The translations under genes and the position numbers were made by a program. A model generated the notes under the pieces. The model did no database searches. It was not told the origin of the DNA and saw only the letters and a program-made list of their open reading frames with translations. Of a DNA stretch of 64,000 nt, positions 31,999-44,108 are shown one piece after another. The stretch covers positions 24,377,807 through 24,441,806 of the forward strand of contig OY783206.1 of NCBI GenBank assembly GCA_963678705.1, read 5' to 3'. This stretch comes from Panorpa germanica (lineage: Eukaryota; Arthropoda; Insecta; Mecoptera; Panorpidae). How positions within the stretch are numbered: the first letter of the stretch is position 1; each line of letters begins with the position of its first letter.

Positions 31999-34900
31999 TT
32001 ACTATCTAAGTGTTCATTACTGCGAATTGCTCCTCTTCCGATGTACTCAGAAATTAGTTTAGCTCGGGCGAGTGGTAATTCATTATTGACAGCACGAGCT
32101 TTTTCCGCTAATTTTCGTACCATTTCCACCGATTGAACATTTAGAGGTTCATAAACCTGTGACTAAATACATATGTAATTATTCTACGTAAGATAATAAA
32201 GGGATCGTCACTGGAAGTGTTTTCATTTAAAAATGGTGAATTTCGTTAATAGGCTTGTGAACTTTTTTAATATTTGATTGAAATAAATGTTAATATACGT
32301 CTATTGACGTTTTTATTTTTTTCAAATTTGAACTTCAGTTTTGCCGCATGTTTAATATATACATAATACGTCACGGAAGAAATAAGTAATCGAGATAGTT
32401 TTTGTTTTTTTATAACCTTCGTAATATAATACTTCATGGGATACACAATCCAGATATTAATAGTAAATGATGTATCACGCACACACTCATAAACATGCAT
32501 GCACCACTTTAATAATTTCAGCATTTTTAATTACTTTCACTTCAAGTGATTGCCCTCTATATGTTTTGCATTTATTATGATAATAGACTTATCACCTCTG
32601 TTGCAGCAACCTGATAAATGTCTAAAAATGTTTTTAGTAGTTTCCGCCTATCTTCCTTCTTAAAATCATTACCTTTCATTTTCTGAAACATTAATAACAA
32701 TTTTTAAATTTCTAAATTTATTAAGAATTTCTTTTAAAAAACGATAACTTTGCGTTCGATGTTATAAAAAATACTAGAGTTTAATCCCGTCGCAAAGCGA
32801 CGTCTATTTAGTGTGTATGATTTGAATCCAACAAAGTAATTGGCATTTGCATTTCAAATTGATATATTTAACTCGTTCAATAATAAATAATTTTTCATAT
32901 AAATTAACTAAAAAAATATTTTTTTTTCAACAAAATAAAAAATATTTTCAATTTATTCGTTATTTGAGCAACTTTTTTTCAAAATTTGGGATTTTTCCTA
33001 CCGGGCGCTCTAATTTTCTTACTGCCCTCTTTTCCAAATTTTCAAAAAATATTAACATTGACCACCGTAATACACATGCCAAATTTCAACTTTTTATCTT
33101 TTACGAATTAAAAGTTATAGAGCAAAAAGTAAAAAAAAATTATTTAGTTTTTCCAAAATTACGGGTTTCTAAGGAAATTCAGGGGAAAATCCGTAAGATT
33201 GCTACAAGTTGTCAACCAAAACGATCTCTATTTGAGTGTCGTTTTATAATAATGATGACATTACTTATTTTGAAAAAATACCTACCATTTTAGAATAACA
33301 ATCATTGGAACGTCGTGGGTATCTCTTCTTTTCGATACAATCCAATAGTTTTATGAATCCATCGAGCTCAATTGCATCTGTGATACGATAATTCATAATT
33401 CCTTCCACGAAGAAGTTAAAATATCTTTTAACCCTTGGAAATTCTTTCAATTTAATAGATAAATCTATGACAAGATTACCTTGTGAATGGCTTAGTGAGG
33501 ATACAGAACGTTGCATCTGAAAAAGACCAAAACGAAACGTCCATTTTATATTATTTAAATATTTGCGCGTTAAATATTTCCACTTCTGCGCGGTCTACCC
33601 AAGATTGAAACCAAATCATCTTACTATGACGGTTATTACGCTTAAGAGGTAACTTACCTCTCTCAAAGCATCACTAAGTTGGAGTGAAATTTCGTAATCT
33701 TTTAAGATCTCTCTAGCTTCCTGCAAATTATATCCCAGGCAAATCATAAATTCTAAATTAGAAATTTTTGGCTCCAAATTAATACGACTTTCACTTTTCA
33801 TTTTAATATCGTATTCAGCAGAACAAACTGGATGATCAACAGATGTGGTTGCATTCTAAAACAATAAAAAAAGATTTAGTAAAAGATAAACCATGTGATA
33901 TTATTTTATATTTTCAATATATTAATGGTACGAATCTAAACTATTCACTAGTACGCCATCTATGTTCTATTTTCTATAAAAAATGTTTTATAGAAATTAA
34001 ATCATGGTTCATAACCCCATTTATTAAGTTTCCAAACCCAGTGCGCCTGTATTATATGCAACACATATAACATGTACTTTGTTTTTTCGAAAATGAATGA
34101 ATTATTTTTGTTGTTTTTCTGTTACTTACTTCACAGAAGATGGCTTCCATATTTGGTGATTTCAGATTTAGCTCCTTCGCAGAATCTCCAATTAGTTGTA
34201 CATCTTCCGAATATTTAAATGGATTCTCATGTTTCATTGTTCCGTATCCCACGGTTTTCAATGAGATATTTTTGCAACTGTTGATGTCGTTGAGGTCATT
34301 GCATTTTCCAGATTGTTTACTAATCTTTTCATTTTTGGGAGATTTAACTTTCGTTGGAGTTTGTAAGCCGGATTGATCTTTCGATCGTTTAGATTTACGG
34401 GAACAATCTTTTCCACTTGCACCATCTTCTTCGGAGAAATCACTTAGAGTCGAACATTCATTAGTAGATTTTTTCATTTTCTGTTTTCTGTAAATAAATT
34501 TATTACTTATAACAGTTCATATTACTAATTGTTTTAGTGGCATGACTCACTGTTCAGCTTCAGCTTCCAGGTCCGATACTCCAGGACCCTCCGGACCTTT
34601 TTGAATTCCCACGTCCTTGGAATTCTGATTAGGAACTACACCTTCTTCGAATTGATGAGTCCTTCTAATTCAATAAATACAAGGTATTAATACATTAACC
34701 TTGAATAAACAAAATAGGGGTCTAAATGGACGCTTCTACTCTGGGAATTTGGACTATCATTGGACTCGATTTCATGGACCTCTGTTTGACATTTATCACT
34801 GAATTTCGATGGCTTAAATTAAATATGAACCCCACCCGTTAATAAAGATGAAATCCTTACCTTTTTTGGACGTCCTCAATTATTCCTGAATCTATGTTAA

Positions 34901-37900
34901 AATCTGGCATAGTGGATTTAGAGTTGGCATCCGTTTGCCCGATAGAATCAATGTTAAAGTCAGGCATCGTTGCTTTACTGCTTGGCCGAAGATTACCCAC
35001 GTTACCATTGCCGCTGTTCGACGACAAGACTGTAGGATTTTTTATTTGTTCTATGATTGGAGACTTGCAACAATTATTTTGAGTTTCCACGTTACTTTTC
35101 TTCTCTAAATTATCGTAACAACGCGCCCTAAATTTTAAAATATCCGCTTCATGCTTATAGGGAGCTACAAATCCACCAAACTTTCCTTTGTTGTGGGTAT
35201 ACTTCGATTTATCCAATGTCTTCTTCGACGCATTCTCCACACCTCTTTTGGTTATCAGTAACCTCATGTTATCTCCATGTTTGTTTCTGTTGCCAGGTAG
35301 ATTGACATACGGCGCAGTTTTCCGAATTCCCTGATTTACTTCACAGAGTTTGGCTCGTCCAGGACATTGTTTAGCGACTGCTAAATCCTCTTTCGAAGGT
35401 TTTGTTTTATTTGGAACTGATTTTAATTCAATAGAATGACCTGGTTCGATGGTTGGCTTTATATTTTGATCAGTTTTCATCTGGAGTTCTTCAGCAGCAA
35501 GTGGATGTATTTCAAGCATCTTCTTATAAATAGTTTTTATAATATCTCGTTTTTCATCTTCAGTTATCTTTTTTAGTTCGATATGGGGTACCTTCTTATT
35601 CTGGATTGCTTTTTTAATGCGGCTCTGAATTTCAGCTTCCACCATCGCTCTTAGATCCTGAGCTAATTTCTGATTGAAAATAGGTTTTCTATTGTTCAAG
35701 TTTTCATCTTCTACAATACCTGTGTCTTTTAGTTCTATTATAACTTTTTTACTCTGCATTTTCTTACTATTTATGGGCAAGCTTTCATCTATACTTGCCA
35801 TAGTCGCCTTCCTCGACAGAACTGTCTTCTTGGTATTATTCGGAAACTCATTATTAACTTTTTCTTTCACGGTATTAGGTCTACTGTTAGACTTTTTCGA
35901 CGTAGGCTTGCTTAATTTAACCTTATTTTTCTTCGGGGAGTTTTTATTTATATGAAATATTTCACTATTTGGTGCGGAAATATCTTTTATTAATTGAAAA
36001 TCATTTGCCGCAGAATCAACTTTAAAAATATCTTCAGGAAATTTTTTCTTTGCATTATATTCCTTAAACTTTTCTGCTAGTTTGCTTATATTCTTATCAT
36101 CTTCTAAAACTTCTTTAAAGAATCGTTGCACCATGTAATCCTGGGTCACTATATTATCTTTGTCACGTTTTATGTGATTCAGGAAACTTAAGCGTGTCTC
36201 GGATACTGATCCTCTAGGAATATAATTACGTATTTGTTTTTCCTTTCCTTTCGCATTTCCCTTCTTATTTTTATTGCTTGTTTTCTCACCATTATGTATC
36301 TGTTTTTCATTTTTGTTATATTTTTTCGCAGAATTGTTCTCGCCTTTACCAGTATTCAGATCAACATATTTGAAATCATTTCGTCTTGTGTAATTCCCTT
36401 TCCTCTCCGCATCAAAACCGTTTCTAAAGTTATCATCATCGATGGTGTCTCTCCTTTTCTTAGCATTAAAATGTTTCAAATATTTATCAGCTAATTTAGA
36501 AGGTAAAAACGGCATGGATAAAGAATCCGAGGGGGGTAGTTTGTTAGATTGTTTGTTGTTTCTAATCTCATTAGAGAAATTATTCTCTACAAATGAAGAT
36601 AGCACATTATCAATCGATGTATTTGATGGTTTCAAAGACTCGACGCACTCGTAATCAACCACTTGTATTTCCTTTTCCGATTGCGACATTTTATGAACGA
36701 CTTCCTTTCCGTGGAAGTTTGTATCTTTTTGTTTTGCCATGAAACGGGAAGGCTGAATGCTTATCCCCACGCTTATAGTGTGATCAGATATTTTCGCAAC
36801 GTGGTCGAAACCACTTTTCAATGTATTCATTTCCACTAATATTTTATTAAGGTGAGAAAATGATGTATCCTCTACTTTTTCGGTTGGAGTATGTTCCAAA
36901 CATTTTTGAACTTTATTCGGCAATTTACCAATTTCTAGATAATCATTATCATTTCTTGTTCTGCCGGGACTAGGTTCCATAAATGTGATGGTAAATTGTT
37001 TATCAGATGCATTTAGGACTAATCTAGTGTTTTCTAATACGTTCTGCTTAGATTTCTTGTGTTTGGACACAGTTCCATTCTTCTTGCTAGAAGGTTTAGA
37101 GTGAGCTTTCGGTTTAATTGGGTCTGTTGGGACTATGTCATTGTCATTATCAAGAATACACTTTTTTGACATACGGGTGTTACTATCATCTTTTCGTCTT
37201 TTTGAAGATATATCTTGCACTTCAATCAGTTTCTTACTTAGCACGCTATCTTCCGATTGGTTTTCATATCCTCCTGTATAGCTGTTGTAGTTCATGTCTT
37301 CGCTGCATTTCTTAAACTCAACAGAAAGCACATTTACCAACTCGTTTTTATTATTTTTTTCAAGACTTTGATGCATTATATGATCCACTGTATTTGTAAT
37401 ATCATTTTTCGTTTCTGTGGGAAAATCTATTGGATAAACTTCTGCGTCTCTGAATTGTATGTTAAATTTATCTTCATTTGATGTTCCAACATCTACACCT
37501 TTTTGTTTTGCTTTGTTCATAGAATTTGAACCCTCACATTCATCCCGTTGATTAAAGATCTCCGATTGTGTTGCACTCCAGCTCGGAGTTTCTATTCCTT
37601 TTGATTTCTTTGTACATCCGGATCCGGATCCAGATCGCATGTTCGTTTTACCTGGTCTAATGCCTACCATTTGCATGTTCTTTATTTTCTCTTTGTATTT
37701 TTTTATTTCGGCTGATTTTACTTTTAATATGTATTCCAAAACGGATTTTTGTTCTTTTAATATAGATTCCTGTACGGTTTCTTTTCTTTTAAAGGATTTA
37801 AGGTCTTCGTGTTGTATATAAGGCGATCTGCTTCTAGTTTGCATATTTTGGTCGCTTAATTGTTGACCGCTGTGATTCATTGCACTAGCAACACGTCTTA

Positions 37901-38790
37901 AGTCACACTTATTTCGTAGATATCCTGGAGATCGTCGCTTTCTTCCATTGGGCAAAGCCTTGCCATCTATAACGGTTATGCACGTGTTGGAGATCTGCTT
38001 TTCGCACTTTACTTGAGGTTTCTGTATGTCTAGCTTCAATTCTCGTCCATCCACTTTGTAAAAGATGTTCATACTGCAAAAGACAGAAATTATTTTAAAC
38101 ATTGTTTATATACATTCGATGAACCTGAATCTTGAAAGTCTGATTTTTAAAGGTTTGAGAAAATAATAAAAATCCCAACAATGGCCTTGTGAACCGTGTC
38201 TTTTTTTTTAAAACCGTGCAATATATTGATAAAGTTCGCTACTAGGACCACAAATGCCCAATTATTTTTCAATAACTCGCTATATTTTAGGAGATAATAA
38301 CAATTAAAATACTCATTTTTTCTCTCTAATTGTTAAAGGGATCCAACGTTATAGAAAACTCAAATAAGTATAACGTCATGTCCGCTAAGCCACCATCTCT
38401 TTTATACAACAGAGCATAAAAGAGATGGCATACTTAACACAAAACTCTTATTCATATAATAAATAACTGACCAATCCCTTAATAGTGCGACATGTACGTC
38501 ATAAATATGGCCAATATCTGTAGCGCTAAAACTACAATTCAAATTTTTAATTGCTATATCTCTGTTAACATTTAAATATTTAATAAACAATTAAAAAATG
38601 AGTTCACAAGCCAATTGATTTACAAAAGATCATTGGATTCTGTATTGATTTTCTATTATTTTTACCTGAAATGCTCACACTCAATTTGACATACGCCTGC
38701 CTTTGAACCCTCGGGAATATTCACCTGTTTACTACAATCATCCTTTTCGTTTTTTGGGGCCACATTACATTTTTTCGCACGTAAAGGCAT
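31944..38790 (-). CDS. Large lysine-rich protein of unknown function
   Basis: Eight exons, all GT-AG and phase-consistent: 38666-38790, 34861-38073, 34551-34664, 34130-34487, 33658-33855, 33286-33516, 32596-32682, 31944-32156. They give 1512 residues. Exon 2 alone encodes 1071 codons. Composition is rich in Lys, Asn, Ser and Glu, so most of the protein is probably disordered. There is a basic cluster (GRKRRSPGYLRNK) near residues 87-100 that may be a nuclear signal. A likely coiled coil follows (SVLEYILKVKSAEIKKYKEK). A 12-residue peptide SKxTMPDFNIDS is repeated twice at the end of exon 2. The last 270 or so residues look folded and helical (LEFMICLGYNLQEAREILKD, VKRYFNFFVEGIMNYRITDA). I recognise no family. 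The final codons appear to derive from a MITE-A copy. It is divergent from the THAP-ZAD gene, 741 bp between start codons. Confidence 0.8.
32255..32345 (+). mobile_element. MITE-A left-end fragment in large-gene intron
   Basis: Contains ATTTGATTGAAATAAATGTT, AATATACGTCTATTGACG and a short piece resembling the AACTTCAGTTTTGCCGC part of the family. Confidence 0.45.
32774..33192 (-). mobile_element. Helitron H2 copy, 5'-truncated, in large-gene intron
   Basis: On the minus strand the 3' end reads GACGTCGCTTTGCGACGGG, ATTAAACT, CTAG|T. The family's CCGGTAGGAAA region and TTTTACGAATTAAAAG are recognisable inside. It lies in the intron between exons 32596-32682 and 33286-33516. Confidence 0.7.
38185..38622 (-). 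mobile_element. MITE-A copy in intron 1 of the large gene
   Basis: It reads GGCCTTGTGAACCGTGTC at the left and AAAAATGAGTTCACAAGCC at the right. It includes the internal hairpin ACCATCTCTTTTATACAACA / GAGCATAAAAGAGATGG. About 438 bp, close to a full-length plain copy. Confidence 0.75.
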
Positions 38791-39531
38791 TATACAACAT
38801 TGAGACAACCTCCAAACGGAATTAGTTTATAATATCGAAACGTACATGGTTCGTTAATCTTAATTTAGTTGTTAATCAAATTATTAATAGATAACTTAAA
38901 TTTGGAATACACATTACTTTAGATTTTATCTCATTACTCTCAATTTCTTGATGGCAATTATGTATATGTCAAAAATTAGGTGGCTATGTTTACATATCAA
39001 AAATATATGAACATCGGGCAGCACTCAAATAGTGTTAATTACATTCAGTTTAAAAATGTATTTTTATTTAATAATTAATTTAGACGCCTTCTACAGTACT
39101 TTTTGTTTATACTAATATACCTTAGCTTTTCATTTGCAAATGATTTAATGATGAGAGCACCACTCCAAAGTTTTTGAATTACTTGGATTAACTATTAAAT
39201 AAAATATATTCGCAAAAATTCTATTCGGTTGTCTTCTTCACTTATATATTTAATAATAATGATACATATTTAATTTATTAAATGTTAATAAAGCTTATAA
39301 TATTTTAACTAATGGAAATGAGCCAAAATATTTAAATTTCCCGCTAATTTTCTTAACCCGCCACTACTTCTAGTTATTATCTCTGCTTCTAATACGACAT
39401 AATTCTAAGCAGGATAATAATTCTAACCTCAATTCCGTTTCATTTACTTTGACAGTGCTTAGATCGTAACAACAACAACTCCACTATAATAGATAAAATT
39501 GGATAAAATAATATTTAAAATTAAGTAAATA
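38791..39531. promoter_or_regulatory. Shared upstream region of two divergent genes
   Basis: 741 bp separate the start codons of the large lysine-rich gene (minus) and the THAP-ZAD gene (plus). It contains no recognisable transposon, unlike most spacers of this size here. It is AT-rich with a few moderately GC spots (39350-39450). It probably holds both promoters. Confidence 0.5.
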
Positions 39532-42500
39532 ATGACCGAAATAACAGAAAGACTTTGTATTGTTCCAACATGTAATAATACAAGTACAAATACGCCAAAT
39601 AAGTTATTTATTAATGTACCAAACAATTCTAAAAGACGAAAAGATTGGTTTGATGCAGCCGGGCACATTGTTGCTATACATGGTAAAATAACCACAGAAC
39701 ATTGCTATTGTTGTGAGGACCATTTTGATGTAAGTTATTGTATTAAATAATATAATTATATATATTTTGTTATTGTTTTACTGTGTTTCGTTTCTAGCTC
39801 GAAAATGATATACCAAATTATATGCAATACAAATTGATGGGGGGAGATGTTAGGTTAAAACAACATGTTGTTCCTAATAAATTGATAAATCAATTTAATA
39901 AGGAGCATGATGTTGAATTGGTTGGCGGCATTAAACGAAGGTTGGATGTATTGCTTTCTGCAACACCAGGTGAATCTGCAGAAGGTGAAACATTACCTAA
40001 AAAGCCTGCTTTTTCGGATGTCTCTAATGTTCAATTATTGGACGAAGTTCTTCAAGTAAGTACTATTTTTATTAGTTGTTCATTTCTTTTTACCTTTAGA
40101 ATGCTGTTATATTTGGCTAACACTCTAGATTGAGAGCGGAGCTGTAATTTTGCAGTGTTTCTTTTCAATATTATTTATGTATTTGTTATATGATAATTTT
40201 GAAAATATAGGCTTTTGAAAAACCGTCAACAGTTAAAAAATAAGAGTCTTTAGAGTCGTACAAGAATACGTTTAGTATATATTTTTATGAAATTAATTCT
40301 GAATTATTCAGAATTTAATGCAATTCAGAAGTACACTTTACATATTAGAACATATTACAAGGAAAAATAATATATCTATTGAATACCTTCGAACAAATAG
40401 AGGTTCATATGTAAAAACAATAGACATTCTACACACAAAAAGTATTGTGTACACACAAAAATAATAATAATAATAACAATTTATTATTGTATTATTCTTA
40501 CATATCGTCATAAATCAATTGTTTTCTATAAGTAATAGTTTTTAGTTATCAAAACTTGAATTTTGTTTCGAAATTATAATTATTTACTTAATTTATTTAT
40601 CATTTTATTTGTTTATATGATCGTTTTTAAGAAGTGTATAACAAGAAAATGATTAATATTTTAAAATCATCATCTGAGATCATCATCTATATTATACATA
40701 GAATATTATAGCAAGAAAAGTGCAGTTTAAAGAAACATAAATGACGATATCACCCAATTTTAGGATTCTGTTGTGTTTAGTTCCCCTTAAAACAATTTTA
40801 AAATATTTTCTATCCTTGTTGGATTTTACATATCCTTTCTATCCTTGGGGATCTGCAATAACAAGTATTGCAAATGATATTATTTCTTCATTTCTATTAG
40901 TAAACTTAAGTTTTTATTTTAAGTAATGTGTAAAAATCGAACTAACTCGACAATGCTACTGCAAATTGTAACAACATGTTCAGTGGAAAAATTATGAACA
41001 AAATTAATGCCGAGCGTGTTAACCATGGTTAAAGACTAAAAATATTGTTTATACATTTAAAAAAAAATTGTTATAAGGTTTTTTTATTTATAGAATGCGG
41101 CTGAATTCGTGGGCATTCCTTCTGTGCCAGAAGAACCTCTGTTTTTACACGATACTGTGTCAGAAGAACCACATTTTTTAGGAAATCAGTTTCTTAATGT
41201 GAGATCAGATCTGATTGCTGAAAATTTGGGGTATGTAACAATTTAAACAAAAATTCAAATATCTTTTTGTTTTAAAAACTGAATTAGTTATTATCTATAT
41301 TTATTTATAACAAAAAATCTAATATTAACAATATACTTTTATATGAAATAATTGTGGTAAAAATCACTTCCTGAGTAGAGCAAAAACATCAGACAGGGAT
41401 AATTTCAGTAATCTAACTTCGACCAAATTTTGATTACGATATTTTTGTAATATGTGTGTGTAATAGAAAAGAAAATGGATAAAATTTGAGTTAAATTTCA
41501 AATTTAAATGAATCTAAATTTGTACAAAACTAAAAACAGAAATACTACTGTAAACAATGATCGGGTGTTAATTTTGTCACAGACTCAATTCAGTGTAAGT
41601 CTAGTATAAATTTGATAAAGATTAATTTGGGGTCCTCAGTTAAGGCTGTTTTAGATGATCAGATCAAATTCAGAATCCATTTTCTTTCAGGTTCGTTTAA
41701 TTTTATATCATTTCAAATTATACACAGATTCAGTTCTGATTCGATTGCAAAGTGTTCTTTTCTTTTGCTTTAAATATATAGTACATTATACATACATATC
41801 GGTGATCTATGTAAAGCGTTTGCTTTTACATTACATATATCTATTACGTACTTCTAAGATGTGATTACAATGAAAAATATGTCAATATGGTGTTCGCATA
41901 CTTTCAAATCTGATCTAAACTCAACCTCCATTCAGATTTTAGCCTCTACTCATACGATATACAGACAGATGGTCTGAATCTGATTTCATTGTTTCTTTAA
42001 GGAAGATTGTACAATTGTCCATTCATGCTTTTACATGCCGCATTACTTTCATAGCAATTTTATAATAAATCAAAAGAGGCTCTTAAATTCGTTATGATAT
42101 AATACACCCTATAATATCTTTTAAATCAATTATTATTTTTTATCACACTCTTCTGTAATGATTATATAATTTTAGCCCCCCGCCACTGCTTCCCATAGCT
42201 CAAGCACAAGATATGATCCAGAGTGCCCAACTGCTTGACAGATATTGTCGAATTTGTCTCAAGAATCAAGGAATGCATAAAATATTTGAAGTAAAGCATG
42301 AAGGCCTATTTCTTTGGCAACATATTGAAAGAATCGGACATTTACAGGTACCATTTATCTTATTTATTTATTATTTTTAAAAGCTGTTGCTATCATAAAA
42401 TATCATCATATTGTATTAATGTTTGTTATATTTTTAGATTACCAAGGACGAAGGTTCTCCTTGTTCGATTTGTGTTGACTGTTTCGACCAAGTGATCCTA

Positions 42501-44108
42501 GCAGATACATTGAGAAGAAGGATAAATGCTTCTGAAGCTAAATTACGGAATGCTGTCTTAATAAATGTGGTGGCGCCTTTTCCTGAAGAAGAAGATGAAC
42601 AACAAAAGGTTTTCATTCATTTTAAATTATAATGCCAAATCGTTATGTTTTTAATGTGCAATGTAGATTAGAAAACATTTTTAGAAACACTATTTATTGT
42701 AAAACGTTTTACATACTCTTTATTTTAATGTATTAATTGTTATTGAGTGAAAAGTTTGATTTTCAGTATGCTGAAATTCAAGGTTTAAGCCAATCCACTA
42801 ATGACAATCGTATGCAAAAGTATTGAGGACTATACAAACGAAGAATATAATCTTTTATCTATTCACAAACTAAATACAATCGCAATGTTGACAAATATGT
42901 CAATGCTGTTGGTTGTATTTCAGGATCGTTGTAAGCAAAGCATTACCTAAATAATTATCTTTATTACTAATTGGTCGAAGAATCTAAACAAAGTCAAAGC
43001 TTCAATAATTATGCGATAAAACTATGTCTCACGCACTTTAATTAATAATATCTTGCTGAAAAATTTTGTAATTAAATCTAGATGACTTATATTGACAAAA
43101 TATTTAAATTTTATGAAATTCTGTATAAAAGTTTCACTAATGAATATTATTAAAAAGTATCGACTTTTCTTGATTTAAAAGAAATTGATTTTAAATTTTC
43201 GAATCACTTCATCAAAATCTATTTGCTTTGCTGCTAATATTAGTTTCAACTTGCTAAAATATTATTAATATATATTCAATTTTACAAGTACTATTTAAAT
43301 TTTTAATTGCTACATCTCCGTCAACATTTAGATATTTAATAAAATAAAAACGCCAATATACATTTACTACCCCCAAAAAATGAACTCACAAGCCCTTTCT
43401 GTTTGTGGCGCAGTTTAGGGCTACCTATATTCAGCTGGACAGGTTCAGTATATATGGACGAACCGCTACTAAAATGTAATTTTGTGCCTCTGTCTGCACA
43501 AGAGTAACTCTTTTTTAATAATTATATTCTTAATTACAATAATAATAATGATTCAACTACTTTCACAGATGGCAGAAGAAAAGTATTTAGCAGAAGATAA
43601 TAATTCATACGACGTTGAAGGAAATGTGATGACATCATCACCGTGTAATAAATCAAAACAACAAGATACTGACACTTCAAAAAAACACGCGCCCAGCATA
43701 TTAAATCACCCAAGAACACATGAAAACCAAAATTCGAATAATTCACGAAATAATACAAATAGTTTAAATAATGGAATATATTTGGGTTGCAATTCTACCA
43801 ATGACGAACAATCGGATAAACTGGAAATGATACGAAATGAAAATCCTAAAATGAAAAAACAAAAACGTAAAGAATCATACGCTCAACGTGAAAATCCTGA
43901 ATGTCATTATGAAAAAAGTGAACCTCCTGATGATGATGATGAAGATTCTTGTACTATAATAAGTGAAAGTGAGGATGATGATGTCATTCACATAGAAAAT
44001 GATCCAATACCTATCATTGATATATCATCAGAAAGTGATAGCGCCGATAGTGCTAGTTCTAGTAGCGATAGCAGTAGTGAAAGCGACACTTCCGGTAAAG
44101 AGGACTGA
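39532..44108 (+). CDS. THAP and ZAD zinc-finger protein with acidic tail
   Basis: Six exons: 39532-39729, 39798-40055, 41094-41230, 42176-42347, 42438-42608, 43569-44108. They are phase-consistent and give 491 residues. Exon 1 encodes a THAP DNA-binding finger: CIVPTC, RRKDWFDAAG, then CCEDHF (C-x4-C...C-x2-H). Exon 2 supplies its end (HVVPNKL in the AVPTIF position). Exons 4-5 encode a ZAD, the arthropod zinc-finger-associated dimerisation domain: YCRICLKNQGMHKIFE...CSICVDCFDQVILAD. Exon 6 lacks C2H2 fingers. It gives a polar region, a basic patch (KMKKQKRKES) and an acidic Ser/Asp tail with SUMO-interaction-like cores (CTIISESEDDD, DPIPIIDISSES). It is probably a chromatin-binding nuclear regulator. 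Exon 5's donor (AAG|GTTTTC) is weak, and exon 6 begins with ATG right at the acceptor, so the join of the last exon is the least certain point. Confidence 0.72.
43288..43403 (-). mobile_element. MITE-A end fragment in THAP-ZAD intron 5
   Basis: Contains TTTTTAATTGCTACATCTCC, GTCAACATTTAGATATTTAA and the end AAAAAATGAACTCACAAGCCC. Confidence 0.6.

Noticed and set aside
34894..37821. Several plus-strand frames of 60-93 codons
   Set aside because: Antisense shadows of exon 2 of the large lysine-rich gene.
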